Shown here: piece by piece, positions 1 through 8,130 of the stretch | Position numbering within the stretch: the first letter of the stretch is position 1 | Layout: the number at the start of each line of letters is the position of its first letter | Assembly: GCF_003031585.1 (NCBI RefSeq) | Contig: NZ_PWAA01000063.1 | Span: forward strand, 62,001-126,000 | Length of the DNA: 64,000 nucleotides | Reading direction: 5' to 3' | Source of the DNA: Thalassobius sp. I31.1 | GTDB taxonomy: Bacteria; Pseudomonadota; Alphaproteobacteria; Rhodobacterales; Rhodobacteraceae | The notes under the pieces: model-generated | What the model was told of the DNA's origin: nothing | The model's input: only the letters and a program-made list of their open reading frames with translations | The model's database searches: none | Program-made: the position numbers and the translations under genes

Positions 1-2
1 AG

Positions 3-296
3 TTTAGCCGCCATTCTGTGCAGGAACTTCTGCTGGTGGCCCATTATGTGAACCAGAAGGCGCTGGAACTGGAACGCGGCACGGATGTCGTGCCGGGGCA
101 GCCCCTGTCCCCTCGCGAAACCGATGCGCTGACCATGCTTGCCCTTGGTTACAGTCGGGCCAGGGCTGCTGAGCGGCTGAATATTTCCGAACATACACTG
201 CGGGTCTATATCGAAGGGGCGCGTTTCAAGCTTGGTGCCCTGAATACCACCCATGCCGTCGCCCGTGCCCTTGTGAAAGGTCTGCTTGTCGTCTGA
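3..296 (+). CDS. LuxR-family quorum-sensing regulator, 3' part
   Basis: This frame is open to the window edge, so the N-terminal autoinducer-binding domain is mostly missing. What remains is the domain end and a complete GerE/LuxR helix-turn-helix (LSPRETDALTMLALG, then a recognition helix around SEHTLRVYIEGARFKLGA). The order LSPRE followed by ISEHTLR is diagnostic of LuxR DNA-binding domains. The gene lies directly upstream of a luxI homologue in the same direction, so it is probably the cognate acyl-homoserine-lactone receptor. The family and pairing are well supported. Activator versus repressor action cannot be read from the fragment. Confidence 0.9.
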   Translation, partial: FSRHSVQELLLVAHYVNQKALELERGTDVVPGQPLSPRETDALTMLALGYSRARAAERLNISEHTLRVYIEGARFKLGALNTTHAVARALVKGLLVV

Positions 297-314
297 TCCT
301 AACGACAGATTAAC

Positions 315-329
315 GCCCCGGACCGGGGC
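315..329 (+). terminator. GC-rich hairpin between luxR and luxI
   Basis: GCCCCGG and CCGGGGC flank a single A, giving a compact GC-rich hairpin 18 bases after the luxR stop. No T-run follows, so it is a weak or Rho-assisted terminator at best. It may only partly uncouple luxR from luxI. Confidence 0.4.
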
Positions 330-360
330 TTCATCACATCTTTGAAGGCTCTGCTTCTGA

Positions 361-381
361 TGATTGCCAGTTACGCAATCA
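361..381. promoter_or_regulatory. 21-bp perfect palindrome abutting the luxI ribosome binding site
   Basis: TGATTGC, a 7-base spacer, then GCAATCA form a perfect 7+7+7 inverted repeat. It ends two bases before the GGAGG Shine-Dalgarno (383-387) of luxI. Its length fits a LuxR-type dimer site, although the sequence is not the classical lux box. Its position between promoter and start would suit a repressor site or an mRNA hairpin controlling translation. The palindrome is seen; the role is inferred. Confidence 0.5.
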
Positions 382-393
382 CGGAGGCCCCCC

Positions 394-1014
394 TTGCTCA
401 GATATCTTTATGCCGATGCGCTTTCCACTTATCCCAAGCTGCGCGACACGATGTTTCGCGATCGTGCTGCACAGTTCAAAGGGCGGCTTGGCTGGGATGT
501 GCATGTGAACCGGGCGGGTGAAGAACGCGACGAATATGATCTGATGAACCCGCTTTATGTAATCTGGCAGCAACCCGATGGCAGTCATGGTGGTTCCATG
601 CGTTTCCTGCCGACGGTGGGGCGCACGATGGTGAATGATCATTTCAGCGACCTCAGCGACGGGCAAAACATCGAAAGCCCCCTGATCTGGGAATGCACAC
701 GGTTTTGCCTGGCCCCGGGGGCTGCTGCGAAAGTGTCTGGTGCCCTGATGCTGGGCGGGCTGGAACTGGGGCTTGGCCATCATCTGACCCATGCGGTTGG
801 CGTGTTTGATCACCGGATGGTGCGTGTCTATCGCCGTCTGGGCTGGGGGCCAACGGTCATGGGAAGCACGGGGCAGGGGCGTGATGCAATCAGTGTCGGG
901 CTTTGGGAATTTACCCCGGAAATCCGCACAGGGCTGTTGCAACGCACGGGGATTGGTCGTGACGTGTCACAGCATTGGTATGATCGCGCATTCAGTGCCT
1001 GTAAATCCGCCTGA
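394..1014 (+). CDS. luxI: acyl-homoserine-lactone synthase (LuxI family)
   Basis: It makes N-acyl-homoserine lactone from S-adenosylmethionine and acyl-ACP in the cytoplasm. The family's invariant residues are present in order: Arg and Phe in TMFRDRAAQF, Trp in LGWDV, two Asp in ERDEYD, Arg and Phe in GGSMRFLPT, and Glu and Arg in WECTRFCLAP. I chose the TTG at 394 because GGAGG lies 6 bases upstream and it gives the usual beginning LLRYLYADALS. An in-frame TTG at 364 has no ribosome site and would place the palindrome inside the gene. Length is 206 residues, normal for the family. It pairs with the upstream luxR. Confidence 0.9.
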   Translation: MLRYLYADALSTYPKLRDTMFRDRAAQFKGRLGWDVHVNRAGEERDEYDLMNPLYVIWQQPDGSHGGSMRFLPTVGRTMVNDHFSDLSDGQNIESPLIWECTRFCLAPGAAAKVSGALMLGGLELGLGHHLTHAVGVFDHRMVRVYRRLGWGPTVMGSTGQGRDAISVGLWEFTPEIRTGLLQRTGIGRDVSQHWYDRAFSACKSA

Positions 1015-1063
1015 CACCACATGCGGGCTGGTAGTTTCCAGGGGGCGCCTGTAGGTTCCCCCT

Positions 1064-2596
1064 ATGAACACGCCCGCGAATTTTACACTTTCCGATGACC
1101 AGGCCGAAGCCTGGGACAGCCTGACCGATCTGCTGACAGCTGCGGGGGTGAATCTGTCAGATTCCCTGCTGATGCCGCCTCATGATGGCAAAAGCCAGGT
1201 GATGGCGATTATGGGCAAGGCCGGGTCTGGTAAAACCCTGCTGCTGGCAGAGTTCTATAGGGCCCTGGAAGAGGCTGGCGTGAAAATCGTTTCTGGTGAT
1301 TATGAGGGGAAGAAAAAGAAAGATCAGCGCACGCTGGCCATTCTTGCGCCCACAAACAAAGCCGCCAGCGTGCTGCGCAACCGTGGCGTTCCGGCGACCA
1401 CTATTCACCGTATTCTCTACACGCCGGTCTATGATCCCGAGTATGAAAAGATCGCGGACTGGCTGGCCGGTGAAGGCGAGAAACCCGAGATCGAAGGCCT
1501 GACGGATGCAGCCCTGGATCGGGCCTGGGAGTTCTATCAAACCAACAAATCTATCCCAGGGGCGTTGGCCGTGGCCGGGCTGCGTGGGTCTGATTTTATC
1601 ACCGGGTGGAAACGCCGTGATGATCCGCTTGATATCGGGTTTATTGACGAAAGCTCCATGCTGGATGAACGCCAGTTTGAAGATCTGAAAGAGATCTTCC
1701 CAACGCTTGTGTTGTTTGGTGATCCGGCCCAGCTTGCGCCAGTTGGTCAGTCTGGTTCGATGGTTTTTGATCATCTGCCGGCAAAACACAAAATGGAATT
1801 GTCACGGGTACACCGGCAGGCGGATGACAGCCCGATCCTGGATCTTGCCCATGCGCTGGCTGATCCACAACTTAGCTTTCAGGACTTTGAAACAATGGTT
1901 TCGGAGGCAGCGCAAAAAGATGATCGCGTGGTTCTGGCCCAGCGGGTGGAAAGTGACCTGATGGCGCGCAGTCCGGTTCTCGTCTGGCGCAACGCGACGC
2001 GTGTGAAACTGATCCAGGCCTTCCGTGCGGCCCATATGGCACCGCCGGATGAGCTGCTGCCCGGTGAACCCCTGATCTGCGACGGGATTGAATTGCCCGC
2101 AAAGCATCGCAAAAAGCGGATCGACCTTGAAGCCCGCGGCCTGATCAAAGGGGCGCAGGTGGTTTACCTCGGCCCTGGTCGCAAACCAGGGTTTTCGCGC
2201 CTGCATGTGATGGGGGCGGAAGATCCACAGGTGTCAGCCGCATCTATCGTGAAAATCGAAATCCCGGATGAAGAAGAACCCTTCATCCCCTACGCCGCCC
2301 GTATGGGCGCAGCCTTCCTGCATGGGGCGGCGGTGACCATTCACAAGGCGCAGGGGTCCCAATGGGAAAACGTGCAGGTGTTTGCGCCGGATCTGTTTGT
2401 AGCGGCCCGTATGGGACGGGTCGAAGCGGGGCAACCCCTGTGGAAACGCCTGGCTTATGTGGCGATCACCCGGGCGCAGGAACGTCTGTATTGGGTTGTG
2501 CGCAATCGGCTTGCGCGGCCCAGCCATGATCTGATCACAGATGATCTGAAACCAGCCCCGGCCACCCTGACGCTGACATCAGAAGACGCCGAATAA
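1064..2596 (+). CDS. ATP-dependent RecD-like DNA helicase
   Basis: This is a superfamily 1 helicase of 510 residues. Walker A is GKAGSGKT near residue 50, followed by motif Ia APTNKAA, a Walker B-like GFIDESSML near 195, motif III LFGDPAQLAPVG, and C-terminal UvrD_C2 motifs HKAQGSQW and YVAITRAQERL. It lacks the N-terminal RecD domain and is much shorter than RecD2. It is a conserved stand-alone protein in Rhodobacterales and probably unwinds or translocates on DNA during repair. It starts 49 bases after luxI and could be cotranscribed. The helicase call is firm; the pathway is unknown. Confidence 0.88.
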   Translation: MNTPANFTLSDDQAEAWDSLTDLLTAAGVNLSDSLLMPPHDGKSQVMAIMGKAGSGKTLLLAEFYRALEEAGVKIVSGDYEGKKKKDQRTLAILAPTNKAASVLRNRGVPATTIHRILYTPVYDPEYEKIADWLAGEGEKPEIEGLTDAALDRAWEFYQTNKSIPGALAVAGLRGSDFITGWKRRDDPLDIGFIDESSMLDERQFEDLKEIFPTLVLFGDPAQLAPVGQSGSMVFDHLPAKHKMELSRVHRQADDSPILDLAHALADPQLSFQDFETMVSEAAQKDDRVVLAQRVESDLMARSPVLVWRNATRVKLIQAFRAAHMAPPDELLPGEPLICDGIELPAKHRKKRIDLEARGLIKGAQVVYLGPGRKPGFSRLHVMGAEDPQVSAASIVKIEIPDEEEPFIPYAARMGAAFLHGAAVTIHKAQGSQWENVQVFAPDLFVAARMGRVEAGQPLWKRLAYVAITRAQERLYWVVRNRLARPSHDLITDDLKPAPATLTLTSEDAE

Positions 2597-2597
2597 A

Positions 2598-2615
2598 CCC
2601 GCCCATCCGGGCGGG
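2598..2615. terminator. hairpin between convergent helicase and TIGR02186 genes
   Basis: CCCGCCC and GGGCGGG pair in a 7-bp stem with an ATCC loop, in the 24-base gap between two convergent stop codons. It could terminate both directions. No strong T-run is present. Confidence 0.6.
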
Positions 2616-2620
2616 AAGCA

Positions 2621-3376
2621 TTATGATTTGATCAGACGGAACACGGCTGAGGCGCCCCAACCAGCTGCAATCGCAATGAACAACGACAGCAGGCCGTAGA
2701 TCAGCGGGCGTTCATGGGCCAGGTTATAGATCCAGCGTTCCAGGCCCACTTTGCTGACGTCAATAACCGTGTCATAGGACGCGACAACTTCGCCCTCGCG
2801 TGCCAGATAAATCCGCGCTGTATAGTCGCCCTCGATCAGGTTGGCTGGAAGATCAATGGATGTGGAAAACAGCGTGTCCTGGGACAGTTCCACGCCGCCT
2901 TCAATCAGCTGATACAGATCTTTGTCAGTCCGGATACGAATGATCGCGTCTGAAAAATCCTGAGGATTGTCCGTGGCAAACGCCGTGCCAATGCTTTGCA
3001 CCGCACGTTCAACCGAAATCCGGTGTTCCAGATCAGATACATCTGAGAGAATTTCACTCAAAGGGCCGGTACTGGACACGGCATAAAAGCTTGGTGCCTG
3101 ATCGATAATCACGCTGTCCACATTCACCCAGATACCATAGCGGCGATCTTTGCGACGCACAGTTACGGGTTGGGACGGGCCGGTGACGGCGACGATCACA
3201 TCAAGCGGGCCTTCGGGCAGGGGGGCTTCGCGTTTGACAGCGCCGAAAATCAGGATCTCAGAGCCATCAAAATTTGCGGTAATTGACACACGGTTCTGGG
3301 ACAGACCCGCGACGACTTCTTCAGCGCGCGCAGGCAGAGCGAAGATCAGGCAAAGCAGTAGGAAACGCAGAAACAT
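2621..3376 (-). CDS. TIGR02186 family membrane-anchored periplasmic protein
   Basis: It has 251 residues with a signal peptide (FLRFLLLCLIFALPARA) and one C-terminal membrane helix (LIYGLLSLFIAIAAGWGASAVF), so the bulk faces the periplasm. The beta-rich middle (ITANFDGSEILIFGAVKRE) is typical of TIGR02186, an alphaproteobacterial family almost always found beside a TauE/SafE exporter. Here its ATG overlaps the exporter's stop (ATGA), indicating translational coupling. It is probably a partner of the transporter; no biochemical role is known to me. Confidence 0.85.
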   Translation of the reverse strand: MFLRFLLLCLIFALPARAEEVVAGLSQNRVSITANFDGSEILIFGAVKREAPLPEGPLDVIVAVTGPSQPVTVRRKDRRYGIWVNVDSVIIDQAPSFYAVSSTGPLSEILSDVSDLEHRISVERAVQSIGTAFATDNPQDFSDAIIRIRTDKDLYQLIEGGVELSQDTLFSTSIDLPANLIEGDYTARIYLAREGEVVASYDTVIDVSKVGLERWIYNLAHERPLIYGLLSLFIAIAAGWGASAVFRLIKS

Positions 3377-4293
3377 CAGTGGCCTCCTGCCGCGCCAAGG
3401 GAATACAGTTCAGACGGTTGCAGCAGCAGATCAAGCGCAAGCTTACCACATACGGCAAGCACCATCATCGCCAGCAGAATGCGCAATTGTTCGGCTTTCA
3501 GCTTTGCACCGATGCGCGTTCCGATCTGTGCCCCAACAACGCCGCCCACCAGCAGCAGAACCGCAAGGGCCATATCCACGGTATAGTTCGTGGTGGCATG
3601 CAAGAGCGTGGTAAAGGCTGTCACAAAGATGATCTGGAACAGCGATGTGCCGATGACAACTTTGGTTGGCATTCCAAGCAGGTAAATCATAGCGGGCACC
3701 AGGATGAAGCCACCACCGACCCCCATGATTGCGGCCAGAATACCCACAAAAACGCCAACAATCAGCGGTGGGAAAACAGAGATATAAAGACCGGACGTGC
3801 GGAACTTCATCTTGACCGGCAGATTGTGAATCCAGTTGTGTTTCTTTCGGACGGGCAAAGCGCCCGGCACTTTGGAACGACGAATGGCCTTGAGGCTCTC
3901 AAAGAACATCAGCCCACCGATAATGCCAAGGAACACAACGTAGCAAAGCTTAACCAGCAGATCGACCTGACCTGCGCTTTTCAGCATATTGAACAGTTGT
4001 ACGCCCAGTGCGGCCCCCATGAGGCCGCCGATCAGCAAGACCGTTCCCATCCTGAGATCCACGGTCTTTCGTTTCAGATGCGCCAGCACCCCCGAAAAGG
4101 AAGAAGCCACGATCTGGTTCGCCTCAGTTGCAACAGCAACTGCGGGCGGGATGCCGATGAAGAAAAGAAGCGGGGTCATCAGAAATCCGCCGCCCACGCC
4201 AAACATGCCGGACAAAATGCCAACAAGCCCGCCCAGACCAAGGAGCAGGAAAGCGTTAACGGAGACTTCGGCGATCGGTAGATAAATCTGCAT
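3376..4293 (-). CDS. TauE/SafE family anion (sulfite/organosulfonate) exporter
   Basis: This is an integral inner-membrane protein of 305 residues. It has two homologous halves, each with a Gly-rich motif: GILSGMFGVGGGFLMTPLL near residue 25 and GILAAIMGVGGGFILVPAM near 180. These are hallmarks of the TauE/SafE (DUF81) family, which exports sulfite, sulfoacetate or related anions. I chose the ATG at 4293 (MQIYLPIAEVSV) over an upstream in-frame ATG at 4353, because GGGTGG precedes it and the extra 20 residues are not family-like. It forms a two-gene operon with the TIGR02186 gene. The substrate cannot be inferred. Confidence 0.88.
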   Translation of the reverse strand: MQIYLPIAEVSVNAFLLLGLGGLVGILSGMFGVGGGFLMTPLLFFIGIPPAVAVATEANQIVASSFSGVLAHLKRKTVDLRMGTVLLIGGLMGAALGVQLFNMLKSAGQVDLLVKLCYVVFLGIIGGLMFFESLKAIRRSKVPGALPVRKKHNWIHNLPVKMKFRTSGLYISVFPPLIVGVFVGILAAIMGVGGGFILVPAMIYLLGMPTKVVIGTSLFQIIFVTAFTTLLHATTNYTVDMALAVLLLVGGVVGAQIGTRIGAKLKAEQLRILLAMMVLAVCGKLALDLLLQPSELYSLGAAGGH

Positions 4294-4351
4294 GTCCACC
4301 CATAGCCCGGAATATATTCTGAACTCAACGGTTATGGCGGGCAGTTCACAC

Positions 4352-4377
4352 AAAAACAGGGGGGAAATTCCCCCCTG
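4352..4377 (-). terminator. intrinsic terminator of the nucleoside ABC transporter operon
   Basis: On the minus strand an 8-bp stem of CAGGGGGG paired with CCCCCCTG, with a 5-base loop, is followed by TTTTT. It lies about 70 bases after the last gene of the importer operon (stop at 4449) and just before tauE. This separates two co-directional transcription units. Confidence 0.85.
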
Positions 4378-4448
4378 GTCTTATCATTTTATGGGGCCTG
4401 GTCTTATCAGGCTGCCTTGTGGTCGCTTTTCACACGTGATGCGTGCGA

Positions 4449-5417
4449 TCAGCGCTCTTTCACGTAGGGTTCGCCGCCGGCTTTTGGCGGAATCGCCTTG
4501 CCGATGAAGCCAGCCAGAATCACCACGGTCAGGATGTAGGGCAGGGCCTGCATAAACTGCACGGGGATCTCGAAGGCACCGATTTCAATCGACTGATAGC
4601 GGTTTGCGATCGCTTCCAGCAGACCAAACAGCAAACAAGCCATCAGGGCCTGCACCGGGCGCCATTTTGCGAAAATCAGCGCTGCCAGTGCAATAAAGCC
4701 CCGGCCTGCGGACATGTCTTTCACAAACCCCGCCGCCAGACCGGTGGACAGATAAGCCCCCGCCAGACCGCAAAGCACACCACAGATGATCACAGCAGAA
4801 TAACGCAGCTTCACCACGGAAATGCCCGCGGTATCCACAGCACCAGGGTTTTCACCCACCGCCCGCAGGCGCAGGCCAAAACGGGTGCGGAACAGCACAT
4901 ACCAGGACAAAGGCACAATCAGCAGCGCTACATAGACCAGGAAAGTATGGCCTGAAATCAGTTCCGAATAGACAGGGCCAAGCACCGGCACATCTTTCAA
5001 CGCGTCTGCAACCGGCCATTCCAGGTTGGAGAAACGGCCATCCCCTGGCAGCGCAGGCGTGCGCCCGCCCAGGCCAAACCAGGCCTGGCCGATCACAACG
5101 GTCAGACCAGCGGCAAGGAAGTTGATCGCTACACCGGAAATCAGCTGATCGCCCCGGAAGGTGATGGATGCCACACCATGGATCAGCGCCAGAACCACAG
5201 AAACTGCGATACCGGCAAAGAGTCCCAGCCAGACATTGCCTGTTGCAGCGGCAACACCGGCAGACAGAAACGCTGCCGCCAGCATTTTGCCTTCAAGCCC
5301 AATGTCAAAGATCCCGCCGCGTTCTGAAAAGAGACCCGCAAGGCAGGCCAGCAACAGAGGGATCGCAAGGCGCACTGCGCTGTCGGAAATCTGGATGATT
5401 GTATCAAAAACTTCCAT
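4449..5417 (-). CDS. nucleoside-type ABC importer permease 2 (NupQ/YufQ-like)
   Basis: A polytopic inner-membrane permease of 322 residues from the BPD_transp_2 family. The N-terminal stretch FSERGGIFDIGLEGKMLAAAF and later FRTRFGLRLRAVGENPGAVDTAGI are characteristic of the second permease of BMP-type (nucleoside or purine) importers. It is the last gene of a four-gene operon; its ATG overlaps the stop of the first permease by one base. The terminator at 4352-4377 follows. The family and the system are clear, but the exact nucleoside is not. Confidence 0.9.
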   Translation of the reverse strand: MEVFDTIIQISDSAVRLAIPLLLACLAGLFSERGGIFDIGLEGKMLAAAFLSAGVAAATGNVWLGLFAGIAVSVVLALIHGVASITFRGDQLISGVAINFLAAGLTVVIGQAWFGLGGRTPALPGDGRFSNLEWPVADALKDVPVLGPVYSELISGHTFLVYVALLIVPLSWYVLFRTRFGLRLRAVGENPGAVDTAGISVVKLRYSAVIICGVLCGLAGAYLSTGLAAGFVKDMSAGRGFIALAALIFAKWRPVQALMACLLFGLLEAIANRYQSIEIGAFEIPVQFMQALPYILTVVILAGFIGKAIPPKAGGEPYVKER

Positions 5418-6523
5418 CAGACGGCTCCGTTCTTGGTTGGTTTACGCAGGATCAGGAAAAGATTTTCCAGCGGGCGACGCACCATTCCGTCAAGCGCACC
5501 GGTGAACAGGATCACCAGACCCTGGATCACGGTGACCAGTTCCCGTGGGATACCTTCCCACAGCGACAGCTCTGCACCACCCTGATAGAGAAAGCCGAAC
5601 AGGATGGAGGCCAGGATCACACCAATCGGATGACTGCGCCCCATCAGCGCCACGGCGATGCCGATAAAGCCCGCACCTTCTGTCGCGTTCAGGATCAGGC
5701 GTTCGCTTTCCCCCATCACGTTGTTGATCGCCATCATCCCGGCAAGCGCGCCGGAAATCAGCATGGCAATCACGGTGATCTTCAGCGGTGAAATACCAGC
5801 AAATTTCGCGCCGCGTTCACTTTGACCAAAGGCACGCATGGCAAAACCCAGGCGCGTGTGCCAGATCAGAACCCAGAACCCAAACGCACAGAACAGGGCG
5901 ACAAAGAAACTGACGTTTACAGGCGCGTGCTTAAAGATATCAAGCCCGAAGAGTGCGAAGATGTCATTAAAGGTTGGCAGATGTGCGCCGGGCGGGAAGT
6001 TCGCAGTTGCCGGATCCATACTGCCCGGCACTTTCAGAAGATCCGCCAGCAGGAAGCCAATCAGGGACGCCGCGATAAAGTTAAACATAATCGTGGTGAT
6101 CACGATATGGCTGCCACGTTTCGCCTGTAGATACGCCGGAATAAAGGCCCAGGCCGCGCCGAACACAGCGCCGCCAACAGCGGCAGCAGGCAGGGCGACC
6201 AACCAATGCGGCCAGTCGATGGCAAGACAAACCAATGCCACGCCAAGACCGCCCAACAGGGCCTGGCCTTCGCCACCAATGTTGAAAATCCGCGCCTGGA
6301 AGGCAACCGAAACCGCAAGCCCTGTGAACATAAAGTTCGTGGCGTAATACAACGTATACCCAAGGCCGGTTGTGCTGCCGAAGGCGCCGTCGATCATGGT
6401 TTGAATCGCGACAATCGGATCTTTACCAATCGCCAGGATCACAAGGCCTGACACCAAAAAGGCCAGCAACAGATTGATCAGCGGAATAAGGACAATATCC
6501 GCCCATTTTGGCAGTTTCTGCAT
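5417..6523 (-). CDS. nucleoside-type ABC importer permease 1 (NupP/YufP-like)
   Basis: A 368-residue BPD_transp_2 permease. It has the expected motifs FQARIFNIGGEGQALLGGLG and IWHTRLGFAMRAFGQSERGAKFAGI, the second being the cytoplasmic loop that contacts the ATPase. About eight to ten membrane segments are visible. It sits between the ATPase and the second permease, overlapping or abutting both by one base, so all are likely cotranslated. It forms the membrane channel with the downstream permease. Confidence 0.9.
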   Translation of the reverse strand: MQKLPKWADIVLIPLINLLLAFLVSGLVILAIGKDPIVAIQTMIDGAFGSTTGLGYTLYYATNFMFTGLAVSVAFQARIFNIGGEGQALLGGLGVALVCLAIDWPHWLVALPAAAVGGAVFGAAWAFIPAYLQAKRGSHIVITTIMFNFIAASLIGFLLADLLKVPGSMDPATANFPPGAHLPTFNDIFALFGLDIFKHAPVNVSFFVALFCAFGFWVLIWHTRLGFAMRAFGQSERGAKFAGISPLKITVIAMLISGALAGMMAINNVMGESERLILNATEGAGFIGIAVALMGRSHPIGVILASILFGFLYQGGAELSLWEGIPRELVTVIQGLVILFTGALDGMVRRPLENLFLILRKPTKNGAV

Positions 6524-8121
6524 TATGCTGTCCCCCCACTGGTTGCGGTGTTCATACCGGCCATCAGAAGGCCCAGCTCTTTTTCGTTAGTGGTCTCAGG
6601 ATGACGTTCGCCCATGATCTGTCCGTCAAACATCACTGCAATCCGGTCTGACAAAGACAGGATTTCTTCCAGTTCGACAGAGACCAGCAGGATCGCTTTG
6701 CCCTGATCACGCAGTTCAATGATCTGCTGGTGGATGAACTCAATCGCGCCCACGTCAACGCCACGGGTTGGTTGCCCGATCAGCAGCAGATCAGGGTTGC
6801 GGGAAATCTCACGCGCCAGAACGATCTTTTGCTGATTGCCGCCGGAAAAGTTCCGCGCGTGCAGGGCTGGATTCGGCGGACGCACGTCGAATTGTTCCAT
6901 ATGTTCGGCACAGGTTTTGCGGATCGCGGCGTTATCCATCAGGATTTTGCCGTTGTATTCCGGTTCGTTGTGATAGCCGAACGCGGTGTTTTCCCAGGCC
7001 GCAAATTCCAGGATCAGACCTTCGCGGTGGCGATCTTCTGGCACATGTGCAATGCCACGGTGACGGCGGCTTTGTCCGTCGGAATGTTTGCCGGTCAGAT
7101 CAAGTTCCTGACCATTCAGTTTCACAGAACCCGTGCCCTTGCGATAGCCGCCCAGAACTTCCATTAGTTCAGATTGGCCATTACCGGAAACGCCCGCAAT
7201 GCCCAGGATTTCACCCGCGCGGATGTTCAGATCAATCCCCTTCAGACGACGCACACCAGCGCTGTCGATGACTTCAAGGTTCTGGATATCCAGGATGTTT
7301 TCTTTCGGCTGGGCCGCGGTTTTATCCACCTGCAACAGCACTTTCCGGCCCACCATACGTTCGGCCAGATCTTCGGGTGACGTGGTTGAGGTCGGGATCG
7401 TACCCTTCATCTCACCCCGGCGCATCACGGAAACAGAATCCGTCACATCCATGATCTCACGCAGTTTATGGGTGATCAGCAGGATGGTTTTGCCTTCGTT
7501 TTTCAGGTTGCGCAGGATGCGGAACAGGTGATCGGCCTCAGCAGGGGTCAACACGCCGGTCGGTTCATCCAGGATCAGGATTTCGGCTTTGCGGTACAGC
7601 GCCTTCAGGATCTCAACGCGCTGTTGATGTCCTACAGACAGGTCATGAATCAACGCATCCGGATCAACATCCAGCTCGTATTCTTTTGCAAGCTGTGTCA
7701 GGGATTTGCGCGCTTTGGAAAGCGACGGTGTCAGGCGTTGCCCGTCCTCGGCGCCCAGAACGACATTTTCCAGCACCGTGAAGTTTTCAACCAGTTTAAA
7801 GTGCTGGTGCACCATGCCAATGCCCGCGCGGATCGCGGCCTGGCTGTCCGGAATAGGGGTGAGGTTGCCGTCAATGCGGATTTCCCCTTCGTCGGCTTTA
7901 TAGAAACCATACAGGATCGACATCAGCGTGGATTTCCCAGCGCCGTTTTCGCCCACAATGCCGTGGATCGCGCCTTTGGCGACGGAAATGGTGATGTCTT
8001 TGTTCGCCTGCACCGGGCCGAAGGCTTTGGAAATACCCTTCAGTTCAATCGCTGGTGGCAGGCTGGCGGATGTGGCTGGAGCGGCAGTTGCCTGCCGCTC
8101 CTCATTTACAGAACTCTGCAT
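6523..8121 (-). CDS. ABC importer ATP-binding protein with two nucleotide-binding domains
   Basis: At 532 residues this is a fused double ATPase, as in ribose/nucleoside importers. Domain 1 has Walker A GENGAGKST near residue 58, signature LSVGHQQR, and Walker B ILILDEPTGVLTPAE. Domain 2 has a degenerate P-loop (GVSGNGQSE), signature FSGGNQQK, and LLLIGQPTRGVD in place of the usual Walker B Asp-Glu. That asymmetry is typical of the YufO/NupO family. It energises uptake through the two downstream permeases; the binding protein gene is 9 bases upstream. Confidence 0.93.
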   Translation of the reverse strand: MQSSVNEERQATAAPATSASLPPAIELKGISKAFGPVQANKDITISVAKGAIHGIVGENGAGKSTLMSILYGFYKADEGEIRIDGNLTPIPDSQAAIRAGIGMVHQHFKLVENFTVLENVVLGAEDGQRLTPSLSKARKSLTQLAKEYELDVDPDALIHDLSVGHQQRVEILKALYRKAEILILDEPTGVLTPAEADHLFRILRNLKNEGKTILLITHKLREIMDVTDSVSVMRRGEMKGTIPTSTTSPEDLAERMVGRKVLLQVDKTAAQPKENILDIQNLEVIDSAGVRRLKGIDLNIRAGEILGIAGVSGNGQSELMEVLGGYRKGTGSVKLNGQELDLTGKHSDGQSRRHRGIAHVPEDRHREGLILEFAAWENTAFGYHNEPEYNGKILMDNAAIRKTCAEHMEQFDVRPPNPALHARNFSGGNQQKIVLAREISRNPDLLLIGQPTRGVDVGAIEFIHQQIIELRDQGKAILLVSVELEEILSLSDRIAVMFDGQIMGERHPETTNEKELGLLMAGMNTATSGGTA

Positions 8122-8130
8122 GTGTTAACC

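Noticed and set aside
379-942. Open frame on the minus strand of luxI
   Set aside because: It mirrors the luxI gene, has no ribosome site and no family-like sequence.
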